NCBI GenBank assembly: GCA_029931975.1
Contig: JAOZQY010000007.1
Location: 25,399-89,398, forward strand
DNA: 64,000 bases
Direction of reading: 5' to 3'
Source: Bacteroidales bacterium
GTDB lineage: Bacteria > Bacteroidota > Bacteroidia > Bacteroidales > GCA-2748055
In this document: one piece after another, positions 21,681 to 31,852 of the stretch
How positions within the stretch are numbered: the first letter of the stretch is position 1
Layout of the letters: each line of letters starts with the position of its first letter
The notes under the pieces: generated by a model
Seen by the model: the letters and a program-made list of their open reading frames with translations, nothing else
Database searches by the model: none
What the model was told of the DNA's origin: nothing
Made by a program: the position numbers and the translations under genes

Positions 21681-23030
21681 ATGGGACGCTATTTGCATGA
21701 CGTAGTTATAGCCATTGAGTCGATCATGGCCAACCAGATGCGAAGTATTCTGACAGCCCTGGGGATTATTTTCGGGGTAGCAGCGGTAATTACCATGCTG
21801 GCTATTGGTAAGGGAGCGCAACAGGAGATACTCGAGCAGATCAAGATGGTGGGGGTTAACAATATCATGGTGACTCCTATTATTGAAGCTTCTGAAGGGG
21901 AGAACGGTACTGACTCAGGAGGAGAGTCCCAGAAGAAAAAGTTTTCACCGGGACTAAGCCTCAAGGATGTGGATGCCATTAAGGAGGTGATCCCTACCGT
22001 GAATACAGCCTCTGCCGAAATAACACTGAACTCTTATGTTATCAAGGAAGGGAAACGGGCAAGTGCCAAGCTGCTGGGTGTATCCAATGCCTATTTCGAA
22101 ATTTTTAATCTTCCTCTTCAGGAGGGTGGTTTTTTTAATGATTTTCAGGAAGAAAACGGTATTCCGGTTTGTGTGATCGGGGCCAATATCAAGAATAAGT
22201 TTTTCAGCAAGGAGGATCCTATCGGCAAATACATCAAGTTTGATAAGGTCTGGCTAAAGGTGATTGGTGTGCTGGAAAAGAATGATGTTAGCCTGACCCG
22301 TTTCGAAAATATAGGTGTTAATGTGATGAACGACAATATCTATGTGCCGGTAAAAACCATGTTAATGCGCTACCAGAACAGGGCCCTGGTGGGCTCCAGG
22401 ATCAAAGGTAGTGAAGGCATGTTTTTCTTTGGTGGCATGGCAGCCAGTTTCTCATCCTCCAACGACAGTGAGTCCAACTACAACCAGCTGGACCGGATTA
22501 TCGTGCAGGTGAAAGAGTCAAACGAATTGGCTCCCTCCACCGACCTGATGGCCCGATTGCTTCTCAGGCGACATGAGGAGGTAAAGGATTTTGAGATCAC
22601 AGTCCCGGAGCTGCTGCTCAAACAGGAGCAACGGACCAAGGACATCTTTAATATTGTGCTTGGGGCCATTGCCAGCATCTCCCTGCTGGTGGGCGGCATC
22701 GGGATCATGAATATCATGTATGCCACAGTGATGGAGCGTATCAAGGAGATTGGGACGCGGCTGGCCATTGGTGCTCAGAAAAGGGATATTGTGGTTCAGT
22801 TCCTGGCCGAAGCTGTTCTGATCAGTGTAATTGGCGGCCTGATTGGTGTCATTATTGGGATTACAGCCTCTTGGCTGGTCAACCGCTTTGCCGATATTGC
22901 AACCATTGTTACACCCATCAGTGTTATTATTTCATTTGCAGTTTCTGCATCTGTAGGCGTTATCTTCGGGTACTCGCCAGCTAAAAGGGCTTCCGAACGG
23001 GATCCCATCGAATCTTTAAGGTATGAATAA
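21681..23030 (+). CDS. ABC transporter permease, MacB/FtsX family
   Basis: MANQMRSILTALGIIFGVAAVITMLAIGKGAQQEI; FtsX C-terminal TMs. ORF track extends to 21648, but the ATG at 21681 is the more likely start. Confidence 0.88.
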   Translation: MGRYLHDVVIAIESIMANQMRSILTALGIIFGVAAVITMLAIGKGAQQEILEQIKMVGVNNIMVTPIIEASEGENGTDSGGESQKKKFSPGLSLKDVDAIKEVIPTVNTASAEITLNSYVIKEGKRASAKLLGVSNAYFEIFNLPLQEGGFFNDFQEENGIPVCVIGANIKNKFFSKEDPIGKYIKFDKVWLKVIGVLEKNDVSLTRFENIGVNVMNDNIYVPVKTMLMRYQNRALVGSRIKGSEGMFFFGGMAASFSSSNDSESNYNQLDRIIVQVKESNELAPSTDLMARLLLRRHEEVKDFEITVPELLLKQEQRTKDIFNIVLGAIASISLLVGGIGIMNIMYATVMERIKEIGTRLAIGAQKRDIVVQFLAEAVLISVIGGLIGVIIGITASWLVNRFADIATIVTPISVIISFAVSASVGVIFGYSPAKRASERDPIESLRYE

Positions 23031-24519
23031 TATGTTTCGCAAGGTAATCATAGGATTATGCCTGGTGCTTGGCATCCAGGTCTCTGCACAGTCTCAGTCA
23101 GATATAGAAGTGAAGAAGCTTACGCTTCCTGAGGTCATTAAATTGGCGCATGAGCAGTCCTTGATGGCCCTGATGTCGAGACATCAGTTCCGTAGTAGCT
23201 ACTGGGAGTACAGGTCCCACCAGGCCAATTACAGGCCCGGGCTGACCCTGGAGGGAACCTTGCCTGCCTTGACCAATGCTACGGAGAGTGTGATTCAGCC
23301 CGATGGTACAGAGGAGTTTGTACAACGCTCCAATATGAAAACTTCCGTGGAAATGCAGCTGAACCAAAATATAGCGCTTACTGGCGGACGTGTGTTTGTA
23401 AGCTCTCAACTTCAGAGAAATGATAACTTCGGAGAGGATCCGCCAAACACCTATCTCTCTTACCCGGTGACCATTGGGTTTATGCAGCCCATTAATGGCT
23501 ACAATGAATTCAAATGGGCCCGTAAGATTGAGCCCATAAAGTTTGAGCAGGCCAAACTGCAATATCTTAATACAATGGAGCGGGTGAGCCAGCAATCGGT
23601 CAGGTATTTTTTCGATTTAGCACTGGCCCAGATCAACCTTGAGATTGCAGAGAAAAATATGGCCAATAGCGATACCCTTTATCAGATTGCCACGGGGCGT
23701 TACCAGCTGGGAACCATTGCAGAGAATGATTTGCTCCAGATGGAACTCAGTCGTTTGAACTCGGAGACATCCCTGAATGAAGCGATTATTGACCTGGAAC
23801 TGCGTAAATCCAGGCTTCGTTCTTTCCTGGGATTCAATAGCAAGGTTAGCCTGGAGCTGGTTCTTCCCAGGGAGGTTCCCATGATTGAAATGGATTATGA
23901 AAGGACCCTGGCCGAGGCCAGAGAAAACAATCCGGATATACTGAATATGCGGCGGCAGTTGCTGGAGGCAGAACAGGCTGTTGCGGAGGCTCGATCACGT
24001 AAGGGTTTTCGGGGGGATCTCTTTGCGCAATTCGGACTCAGTGGTAATGATTATGATATTCCTGGCGCATATGGCAACCTGGACCGTCAGCAGCGGGTAG
24101 AAGTGGGTATACAGGTACCTATACTGGACTGGGGTATGGGAAAGGGGCTATACCGAATGGCTCAGTCAGCAGAGGAGGTAGTTAAAATGGATGTGAGTCA
24201 GTCCATGATCGATTTCGATGAGAATATTTTCCTCCAGGTCATGCAGTTCAATCTGCAGGATAACCAGGTGGCCATTGCTTCCAAGGCAGATACCATTGCC
24301 GACCTTCGCTATGAGGTTACCAAGCAGCGATTTCTTATTGGGAAGATTGATGTGCTGGATCTGAATGTGGCCGTGGAAGAAAAGGATGTGGCCCGCCGGG
24401 GTTTTGTGGAAGCTTTACGTAACTATTGGAACTACTATTACGACCTGAGGGGACTCACCCTTTTTGATTGGCAGAAGGGGATAAAACTTTCGGAGGACTT
24501 TGACGATTTGCTGGATTAG
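23023..24519 (+). CDS. TolC family outer-membrane efflux protein
   Basis: Signal peptide, long helical repeats, third gene of MacAB-TolC-like set. Confidence 0.87.
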   Translation: MNNMFRKVIIGLCLVLGIQVSAQSQSDIEVKKLTLPEVIKLAHEQSLMALMSRHQFRSSYWEYRSHQANYRPGLTLEGTLPALTNATESVIQPDGTEEFVQRSNMKTSVEMQLNQNIALTGGRVFVSSQLQRNDNFGEDPPNTYLSYPVTIGFMQPINGYNEFKWARKIEPIKFEQAKLQYLNTMERVSQQSVRYFFDLALAQINLEIAEKNMANSDTLYQIATGRYQLGTIAENDLLQMELSRLNSETSLNEAIIDLELRKSRLRSFLGFNSKVSLELVLPREVPMIEMDYERTLAEARENNPDILNMRRQLLEAEQAVAEARSRKGFRGDLFAQFGLSGNDYDIPGAYGNLDRQQRVEVGIQVPILDWGMGKGLYRMAQSAEEVVKMDVSQSMIDFDENIFLQVMQFNLQDNQVAIASKADTIADLRYEVTKQRFLIGKIDVLDLNVAVEEKDVARRGFVEALRNYWNYYYDLRGLTLFDWQKGIKLSEDFDDLLD

Positions 24520-24523
24520 AAAA

Positions 24524-25705
24524 TCAGCTTCTGAATTGCTTGCTTTGCTGATAGATATGATCCAGGATGCTCCGGTCTTCCTGTGACAGCTCCATACCCC
24601 TGCATTCCAGGACCAGGTTGGCTGTCTCCAGTACCTTCTCCATTTTATAGTCTGTAAAACCTCCGGCTCCTCCCCAGCTGAAAGAGGGGATAAAGGTTTT
24701 GGGGAATCCTGAACCGAAAATATTTGCCGATACACCCACCACGGTACCTGTATTAAACATAGTATTAATGCCGCATTTGGAATGGTCGCCCATGATCAGG
24801 CCGCAGAACCGACTTCCTGTATTGATAAATTTGCTTTCGGGGTAGTTCCAGACCTTCACCTGGGCATAGTTGTTTTTCAGGTTGGAGTTATTGGTATCGG
24901 CTCCCAGATTACACCATTCGCCCAGCACCGAATTACCCAGATATCCGTCATGGGCCTTGTTGGAGTTGGAATGCAGCACTGAATTCTTGATTTCGCCGCC
25001 TACCTTACAATAGGGGCCTATGGTGGTGGGTCCATAGATTTTAGCTCCCATTTTCACCACAGCTCTCTGACCAAGGGCAAATGGTCCGCGAATGACAGAT
25101 CCCTCCATAATTTCACTATCCGTACCCAGGTAGATTGGTCCACGTGTTGCATTAAGTGTAAAATAGCCTCCTTTAAAACCCGGCTCCACGAACACATTTT
25201 CCGGCCGGTCCACCTGCACCGTATCGCTCAGTTTTTCGCTGCTTCGTCCCCGGGTGACACGCCTGAAATCGGCCTCAATCTCCTGTCCGTTCAAACGAAA
25301 GATCTTCCAGGGATAGTCCACCAGTGAAATATCGCCCGCATACTCTTTTCCCTCCTTGATCCATTGTTCCGGATCAAAAGAATCACATATGAGCTTCCCG
25401 ATCCGGGCAGCCAGCAAAAGCCCATCCTTTACAAGAATCTGCTTCTCTTTCAGACTGTTGACGATGTCTAAAATATTATTGTCAGGCAGGAGAGAGCTGT
25501 TGATGAGGAGATTGGAATCTCCTGGTCTGCATGGGTACTTTCCCCGCAGATATTTTTTCGTAAGGGGTGAGGAAAGGATCCCCAGTTCATGCTCCCACTT
25601 TTCTGCAATGGTCATAATCCCAAGCCTGAGATCCGAGACAGGACGGGTAAAGGTAAGGGGCAGGAGCTTGTCCCAGAAATGGTGGTCAAACAGGATCAGC
25701 TGCAT
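24524..25705 (-). CDS. GlmU-like sugar nucleotidyltransferase with left-handed beta-helix
   Basis: FTRPVSDLRLGIMTIAEKWE N-terminus; hexapeptide repeats GPTTIGPYCKVGGEIKNSVLHSNSNKAHDGYLGNSVLGEWCNLGADTNNSNL. Confidence 0.85.
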   Translation of the reverse strand: MQLILFDHHFWDKLLPLTFTRPVSDLRLGIMTIAEKWEHELGILSSPLTKKYLRGKYPCRPGDSNLLINSSLLPDNNILDIVNSLKEKQILVKDGLLLAARIGKLICDSFDPEQWIKEGKEYAGDISLVDYPWKIFRLNGQEIEADFRRVTRGRSSEKLSDTVQVDRPENVFVEPGFKGGYFTLNATRGPIYLGTDSEIMEGSVIRGPFALGQRAVVKMGAKIYGPTTIGPYCKVGGEIKNSVLHSNSNKAHDGYLGNSVLGEWCNLGADTNNSNLKNNYAQVKVWNYPESKFINTGSRFCGLIMGDHSKCGINTMFNTGTVVGVSANIFGSGFPKTFIPSFSWGGAGGFTDYKMEKVLETANLVLECRGMELSQEDRSILDHIYQQSKQFRS

Positions 25706-25721
25706 CTTTTTTATTTAAAAG

Positions 25722-25756
25722 TAAAAAAAAAAGCCATCCCAATAATGAGATGGCTT
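25722..25756 (-). terminator. Rho-independent terminator downstream of rpmE2
   Basis: Inverted repeat AAGCCATC...GATGGCTT followed on minus strand by a T-run. Confidence 0.8.
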
Positions 25757-25778
25757 GCGATCAGGATGTATTTTCCTG

Positions 25779-26069
25779 CTATTTTTTCTTTTTATCCAGG
25801 TGGGTCTTGTACCGGTTCATGAACTTATCCACACGTCCGGCAGTATCGACCAGTTTCATCTTACCGGTATAAAACGGGTGTGAAGTACTGGAGATTTCAA
25901 GTTTGATCAGTGGATACTCATTTCCATCTTCCATTTTAATAGTCTCTTTGGAGGGAGCTGTTGACTTGGTCAGGAAGGTGAATTCATTGGACATGTCCTT
26001 AAATGCAACTAATCTGTAGTTCTTTGGATGTATATCTTTCTTCATCTTATTGTTATTTTCAAAACCCAC
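25779..26069 (-). CDS. rpmE2: 50S ribosomal protein L31 type B
   Basis: [59 protein letters not shown]. Confidence 0.95.
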   Translation of the reverse strand: MGFENNNKMKKDIHPKNYRLVAFKDMSNEFTFLTKSTAPSKETIKMEDGNEYPLIKLEISSTSHPFYTGKMKLVDTAGRVDKFMNRYKTHLDKKKK

Positions 26070-26089
26070 GCTTTTTTCAAAACGGAATG

Positions 26090-26120
26090 CAAAGATAGAA
26101 ATGTTTGTTATAACTTCAAA
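26090..26120 (-). promoter_or_regulatory. Bacteroidota-type promoter upstream of rpmE2 (TTTG-N19-TATCTTTG)
   Basis: Minus strand TTTGAAGTTATAACAAACATTTCTATCTTTG matches the -33 TTTG / -7 TAnnTTTG consensus. Confidence 0.65.
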
Positions 26121-27310
26121 ATATTTGGAGGAAGTTTTGACTCATTTACAGCATCTTCCATAAATCTTTTATAAGGTTTTTTCCTGTCGAACAAATATCG
26201 GTAGGTATGATGCGTTTTGACATGTGTGGCTCCGGTAGCCAGGTATAGGGAAATCATTTTGGGATTGAAATCGCCTACCCATGAAAGTTCAAACTCTTTG
26301 TAATGCGGTTTCTGGTCCATCACCTTCCTTAGCTGGTAGAAAATACCGGATTCCACGCCGGAGTTTTGGTATTTTGGAATCACACCGGCTGCAGTTCCCC
26401 GGGCCCTGGTTATGGTATTCTTTCTTTTATAATTCAGGAACTTCAGTTTGTTTACCAGGTGGAGCTTTCCGTTGAGGTGCCTGAAAATCTGGTTGGCATC
26501 GGGAAGGAACATGAAAAAGGCTATGGGTTCATTGTTAAAGTAAGCATACCAGATCATCTCCGGATCAATAATTGATTTAATCTTCCTCAGTTCATCATAG
26601 AGTGAGGCGGGATCCATGGGGGTGAAATCCTTTCTGAACTTACTCCATGCCTGGTTGTAGATGGAGACAGTATCGTCTACAAAGCGGGAGGTGTTTTTTG
26701 GGTCAAAATGTTTGTATGAGTAGCCTTCCCGGTGGTTGATCCATTCGGCAATTTTCCAGAAGCGTTCAGGGAAGGGTTTATTCAGGTCAAGATGAAAGCT
26801 CAGTTGTCTGTAGTAGAGTTGAAAACCATAGCTCTCAAATAGTTCTTTGTAATAGGGCGGGTTGTATGTCATCCCCAGAGCCTGTGGGATAAAGCCCTGA
26901 ACAAGGCAGCCCCAGTTGGTATCGTTCTCGCCGAAGTTGATGGGGCCGGTCATGGCCTCGTAGCCATTTTTCTGCAGCCACACTTTGGCCGTATCGAAAA
27001 GCATAAACGCTACCTGCTGATCGTCAACGGACTCAAAAAAGCCACATCCGCCACTCTTCACATAATCAGCTTCATCCTTGTCGGTATCATAGAAGGCTGC
27101 AATTCTGCCCACAGTTTTCCCCTGGTCGTTCCGGACGATCCACCTTACAGCCTTGCCGTGCTTATAATAGGGATTGATTCCGGGATTAAAAGCATTCCTG
27201 ATCTCGCTATCGAACTGAACCACATGGCTGGGATCGTTACGGTACAATTTCCTGGGAAAATCCAGGAAATCCTTTTCGTGCTGTTTGTTTTCCACTGCCA
27301 GAATCTGCAT
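26108..27310 (-). CDS. GNAT-fold-like hypothetical protein
   Basis: Probable start [15 protein letters not shown] at 27310 avoids most of the overlap in the ORF-track version (27439). Confidence 0.65.
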   Translation of the reverse strand: MQILAVENKQHEKDFLDFPRKLYRNDPSHVVQFDSEIRNAFNPGINPYYKHGKAVRWIVRNDQGKTVGRIAAFYDTDKDEADYVKSGGCGFFESVDDQQVAFMLFDTAKVWLQKNGYEAMTGPINFGENDTNWGCLVQGFIPQALGMTYNPPYYKELFESYGFQLYYRQLSFHLDLNKPFPERFWKIAEWINHREGYSYKHFDPKNTSRFVDDTVSIYNQAWSKFRKDFTPMDPASLYDELRKIKSIIDPEMIWYAYFNNEPIAFFMFLPDANQIFRHLNGKLHLVNKLKFLNYKRKNTITRARGTAAGVIPKYQNSGVESGIFYQLRKVMDQKPHYKEFELSWVGDFNPKMISLYLATGATHVKTHHTYRYLFDRKKPYKRFMEDAVNESKLPPNILKL

Positions 27311-27326
27311 AGTAGAATCGTTTGAT

Positions 27327-28799
27327 TTAAAGCTTAAACCAGTCTTGCATGATCTCATCCTCAGGAGAGTATTCCTGGTGACTATGGTGAAAAAACTCGT
27401 TCTTTTTTGGAATATATATGTACTCCCTGGCCCACTCAAGGTGGTGGATGCTTACCTCCCTGATGGCATAAAGCACCTGGTGCAGCTCTTCGTTGGTCAT
27501 AGTGGGATGGAGGGACCATCTAACCCAGCCGGGTTTTTCGGAAAGATCCCCATCATTGATCATTTCTGTAATTTCAAGCGACTGGGCATGGGTGACCTCC
27601 AGCAGAAAATGGCCATAGGTGCCTGCACAGGCGCATCCGCCCCTGGTCTGTACGCCAAAGCGGTCGTTCAGCAGTTTTACAAAGAGGTTGAAATGGATGG
27701 CTGGATGGTAAAATGAGATCACTCCAAGCCGGTCGTCCACATTGTTGGCCAGAATCTCGATCCCTTCAATCTCCCTGAGTCCGGGCAGTGCAATCTTCAG
27801 CAGTTCCTCCTCTCGCTTCATAATATTATCCACTCCCATCTGCTCCTTTAGCTCGATGGCCAGGGCCGCTTTGATGGATTGCAGGAAGCCCGGCGTTCCA
27901 CCATCTTCCCTTACCTCAATATCATCCACATACTTGTACCGGCCCCAGGGATTGGTCCAGTCTACCGTACCACCTCCGGGGTTGTCGGGAACCTCTGAAT
28001 TGTACATTTGCTTATCAAAGATCAGCACCCCTGATGAACCGGGTCCGCCAAGGAACTTATGGGGTGAGAAGACGATGGCATCCAGCTTCTCCATAGGATT
28101 CTCCGGGTGCATATCGATATTCATATAGGGCGCGCTGGCTGCAAAATCTATCAGGACCAGGCCACCATATTCATGCATCAGCTTGGCCATAAGGTGGTAG
28201 GGTGTTTTAACACCGGTAACATTGGAGCATGCAGTGAAAGATCCGATCTTGAAATTCCGATCCTTGTAGAGTTCCAGCTTGGCCCTCAGATCGTCCAGAT
28301 CCACCCGAAGTTGCTCATTGGGTTCAATCATCACCACATCGGCTATGGTTTCAAACCATGAGGTATGATTGGAGTGATGCTCCATATGGGTGAGAAATAC
28401 TACCGGGCGTTCACCTTTCTTTACACAATCGTTGCCGCTGCCCCCGCATCCTTTCAGACTCAGGATACGCATTAGTTTATTGATCACTGCGGTCATTCCG
28501 TAGCCAGCTGTGATAATCACATCATTGGGGCCGGCATTCACATGCTCCTTAATCAGTTGATGGGAGCGGTGATACGCTTTGGTCATCAGGGTGCCGGTAA
28601 ATGTGGTCTCCGTATGAGTATTGGCCACAAACGGTCCGAATTGTGTCTGCAGTTTCTGCTCAATGGGCTCATAGAGTCTGCCACTGGCGATCCAGTCGCC
28701 ATAGATGATTCGTTTTGTTCCATAGGGAGACTCAAAGGTGGCATCATTCCCGATGATTTTATCCCTGAAGGGCTCGAAATATTTCTCTAGTTCACTCAC
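27327..28799 (-). CDS. PLP-dependent aminotransferase class V / cysteine desulfurase-like
   Basis: VLIDFAASAPYMNIDMHPENPMEKLDAIVFSPHKFLGGPGSSGVLIFDK PLP-lysine motif; TRGGCACAG. Confidence 0.88.
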   Translation of the reverse strand: MSELEKYFEPFRDKIIGNDATFESPYGTKRIIYGDWIASGRLYEPIEQKLQTQFGPFVANTHTETTFTGTLMTKAYHRSHQLIKEHVNAGPNDVIITAGYGMTAVINKLMRILSLKGCGGSGNDCVKKGERPVVFLTHMEHHSNHTSWFETIADVVMIEPNEQLRVDLDDLRAKLELYKDRNFKIGSFTACSNVTGVKTPYHLMAKLMHEYGGLVLIDFAASAPYMNIDMHPENPMEKLDAIVFSPHKFLGGPGSSGVLIFDKQMYNSEVPDNPGGGTVDWTNPWGRYKYVDDIEVREDGGTPGFLQSIKAALAIELKEQMGVDNIMKREEELLKIALPGLREIEGIEILANNVDDRLGVISFYHPAIHFNLFVKLLNDRFGVQTRGGCACAGTYGHFLLEVTHAQSLEITEMINDGDLSEKPGWVRWSLHPTMTNEELHQVLYAIREVSIHHLEWAREYIYIPKKNEFFHHSHQEYSPEDEIMQDWFKL

Positions 28800-28842
28800 A
28801 GATATAATTTATCATTAACCCACTAAGCACTAACTTCCTAAC

Positions 28843-29595
28843 TCAATTCCTGCCCGAGAACCTGGACAAAAGTCTCAGGAACTCTATATAGAGCCAGATC
28901 AACGTCACCATCAGTCCAAATGCACCATACCACTCCATGTACTTCGGGGCCCCCATCTGTGAACCCTTTTCGATGAAATCGAAGTCCATAATCAGGTTTA
29001 AAGCAGCAATAACAATAATAACCAGGTTGATCAGGATGCCCAGTGGTCCTGTCGAATGCATAAAGCCAACCGGCATACCAATCATACCCAGGATCCAGCT
29101 GACCAGGTAAGCGAAAAAGACAGCTCCTGTGGCCATCATCACCCCGCGTCTGAATTTGGGGGTGGCCCGAATACGACCCGATCGGTAGAGAAACAACATT
29201 GTAAACAGGGTGCCAATGGTCAGCAATACCGCCTGGAAAGCTACACCGGGGTACTTTGCATTGATAATCGCACTGATGGCACCCAGGAAGAGCCCTTCCA
29301 GAATGGCATAGATGGGTGCAGTAATGGCCGACGATTGTGGCCGGAATATGGTAATCAGAGCCATGATAAAACCGCCGATGGCGCCTACAATGGCCAGGGT
29401 ACCAGCCCTGCCCGGATCGGCACTCATCACCATGTTCCATGTATAGGCCGCAGCTGCAATCACCAGCAACAGCATGATACCAACTTTATTTATGGTGCCA
29501 TTGATAGTCATGGCAGTACTTCCGGAATCTATAGTACCGGCCTTTTCAAAAATCTTTCCTGTCATCGCAGGATTGGATGACCTCATTGCTCTCAT
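28843..29595 (-). CDS. Bax inhibitor-1/YccA family membrane protein
   Basis: 7-TM hydrophobic pattern, NPAM...RTG-type N-terminus, YMEWYGAFGLMVTLIWLYIEFLRLLS C-terminus; internal start MRAMRSSNPAM preferred. Confidence 0.85.
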   Translation of the reverse strand: MRAMRSSNPAMTGKIFEKAGTIDSGSTAMTINGTINKVGIMLLLVIAAAAYTWNMVMSADPGRAGTLAIVGAIGGFIMALITIFRPQSSAITAPIYAILEGLFLGAISAIINAKYPGVAFQAVLLTIGTLFTMLFLYRSGRIRATPKFRRGVMMATGAVFFAYLVSWILGMIGMPVGFMHSTGPLGILINLVIIVIAALNLIMDFDFIEKGSQMGAPKYMEWYGAFGLMVTLIWLYIEFLRLLSRFSGRN

Positions 29596-29710
29596 CTCCT
29601 TCAAATTTGCGTTAAATATATGGGTTTTTATCTTGACAGAGGTGGTCAAATTACATGCCAGAGAATAGCAGGAAACAAAACCTGACAGAATTGCAGTTTA
29701 ATTTCTATTT

Positions 29711-31012
29711 TTGATTATGATTAGTGCCCTTCGCAACATCTGGCAAAGTGAGTTCTTCAGGAACGTGGCCACATTGATCTCCGGAACTACCCTGGCCCAG
29801 GCTTTTTCAGTGTTGATTTATATTCTTCTGAGCCGAATCTATACCGAGGAGGACTTCGGGGTTTTCGGCTTGTATATGAATATTCTGAATATCACGGTGA
29901 TATTCTCCACGGCCAAGTATGAGCTGGCCATTCTGCTTCCAAAAAGTGAACGTGAATCAATTAACCTGCTTGGACTCTCAGGAATGATCAGTGTGTTGGT
30001 CAGCCTGCTCTTGCTGGTGATCGTAATTCCGATGAATGATCAGATATCCAGGTGGCTGGGCAGCGAACAGATCTCCAGATGGCTCTATTTCATACCCCTA
30101 TCCACCCTGATGGTGGGCTGGTTTACCTCTTTTAGGAACTTCTCAAACCGGCAGAAGCGGTACAAATTGATTGCCGGGGCCAATATTGGTCAGAGCATTT
30201 CCAACTCCCTGCTAAAGCTTGGACTGGGTTTGCTTATTGCCGGAGCAGCCGGTCTGATTTTCGGAGTGATCTTTGGACAGGTAGTTGGATTCCTGATCTT
30301 TTTTATGGTGCACTGGCGAATAAACGGATCGAAGGTGAACTGGATGAGCTGGAGTGAGATGAAACGACTGGGGCTTAAGTACAGCCTCTTTCCCAGGTAT
30401 AATATGTGGCAGGGGCTGATCAACAATTTTTCCGGCGCCTTCCCGGTTTTCATATTAAGCTCCTATTTTTCCACAGCTACCGCCGGGCTCTATACCTTTG
30501 GATATATGATTCTGTACAGGCCGGTAAACCTAATGGCTAACGCGTTCTATCAGGTTATGTTTCAGCGATTTGTAGAGAAGAAGCATATCAATAGTTCCAT
30601 TCGTCCGGACGTACTGTTGTTTTTGAAACGCAGCATACAGGTCTTAGCGCTTCCCTTTATTGTTGCGGCAATAGGCTTTCCTGAAATATTCGGATTCATC
30701 TTTGGCGATAAATGGATCGAAGCAGGCAGATATGCTCAGATCTTATTGCCCTGGATCTTTATGACAAGCCTGGTGATGCCCCTTTCATTTATTCCGGACC
30801 TCTATAAAAAGCAGCGGGTAGCCATGATCATTGATGGAGTCAAGCTGGTGGGCAGGCTGACAGGCCTTGCGGTGGGAGTGATTATGGAAAATGTTTATAT
30901 TGGCCTGGCTTTATATAGTGGACTGAGTGCGCTAATTATTGGATATAGCCTGTTCTGGTATCTGCAGCTGGTGAAGGAGAATCCACCTGTTGATGAACAG
31001 GATCAATTATGA
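29711..31012 (+). CDS. Wzx-type polysaccharide flippase / oligosaccharide translocase
   Basis: Multi-TM; ISGTTLAQAFSVLIYILLSRIYTEEDFGVFGLYM N-terminus. Confidence 0.85.
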   Translation: MIMISALRNIWQSEFFRNVATLISGTTLAQAFSVLIYILLSRIYTEEDFGVFGLYMNILNITVIFSTAKYELAILLPKSERESINLLGLSGMISVLVSLLLLVIVIPMNDQISRWLGSEQISRWLYFIPLSTLMVGWFTSFRNFSNRQKRYKLIAGANIGQSISNSLLKLGLGLLIAGAAGLIFGVIFGQVVGFLIFFMVHWRINGSKVNWMSWSEMKRLGLKYSLFPRYNMWQGLINNFSGAFPVFILSSYFSTATAGLYTFGYMILYRPVNLMANAFYQVMFQRFVEKKHINSSIRPDVLLFLKRSIQVLALPFIVAAIGFPEIFGFIFGDKWIEAGRYAQILLPWIFMTSLVMPLSFIPDLYKKQRVAMIIDGVKLVGRLTGLAVGVIMENVYIGLALYSGLSALIIGYSLFWYLQLVKENPPVDEQDQL

Positions 31013-31841
31013 GAAGAGAATGAGTAAGATAGGCAAAGCATTAAAGGCACTCTGGTGGATTGTCCGAAAACCGGTACTTCTGAACAATGTCCTCACTGAT
31101 GAGGATAGCTGGAGGAGCTATGTGGAGAAGAAGTATAAGTTGCCGGGCGGACTCCCCGTGGTGGAGATGGGCCAGCTCATCGCTTCCGATTCCATTGAAC
31201 TGGGGCCCATGACCTTTCTGGACGGAGGATCCCTGCCCACCGATATGATGTTGCTGGCCGGACTGGCTGAAGGAATAGAGAAGTGTGCCTATTTTGAAAT
31301 TGGAACCTGGCGGGGCGAAAGTGTTACTACGGTTGCCTCCAGGGCCCGTAGCTGCCATACGCTCTGTCTCACCGACCAGGAGATGCGCCGGATGGGAATG
31401 CATCCGAGTACCATTGAATCGCACAGGCTCTTTTCAAAAGAGCTGGCGAATGTTACCCATTTAAGTGGCGATTCTAGGAATTTCGATTTCGGACAGCTCA
31501 ACAAGAAATTTGATCTGTTTTTTATTGATGGCGACCACCATTATGATTGTGTCAAAAGCGATACGCAAAATATATTCAAACACCTTATTCATGAGAAGAG
31601 CATAGTAGTGTGGCATGATTATGGCTTCCATCCCGATCAGGTAAGGTATGAGGTAATGGCTGCCATTCTTGACGGGATTGGAGCTGAACGAACAGGCAGG
31701 GTCTACCATGTGGCACATACCAAGTCGGCCATCTTTACAGGAGAAACCATTCCTTCTTTAGCGGCGAATTTTCCTCTTGTGCCGGAAGAGTATTACCTTA
31801 CCGAGATTTCTCGTCACAAAATCCAGGCCTCCCCATCCTGA
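30990..31841 (+). CDS. Class I SAM-dependent methyltransferase (Methyltransf_24-like)
   Basis: YFEIGTWRGESVTTVASRA, FDLFFIDGDHHYDCVKSD. Confidence 0.75.
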   Translation: MMNRINYEKRMSKIGKALKALWWIVRKPVLLNNVLTDEDSWRSYVEKKYKLPGGLPVVEMGQLIASDSIELGPMTFLDGGSLPTDMMLLAGLAEGIEKCAYFEIGTWRGESVTTVASRARSCHTLCLTDQEMRRMGMHPSTIESHRLFSKELANVTHLSGDSRNFDFGQLNKKFDLFFIDGDHHYDCVKSDTQNIFKHLIHEKSIVVWHDYGFHPDQVRYEVMAAILDGIGAERTGRVYHVAHTKSAIFTGETIPSLAANFPLVPEEYYLTEISRHKIQASPS

Positions 31842-31852
31842 TTGCCAGAAGC

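Noticed and set aside
28838-29440. 200-aa minus-strand ORF overlapping the YccA gene
   Set aside because: Alternate-frame shadow with His/Cys/Gly-rich low-complexity translation; the overlapping frame encodes a clear Bax inhibitor-1 family protein.
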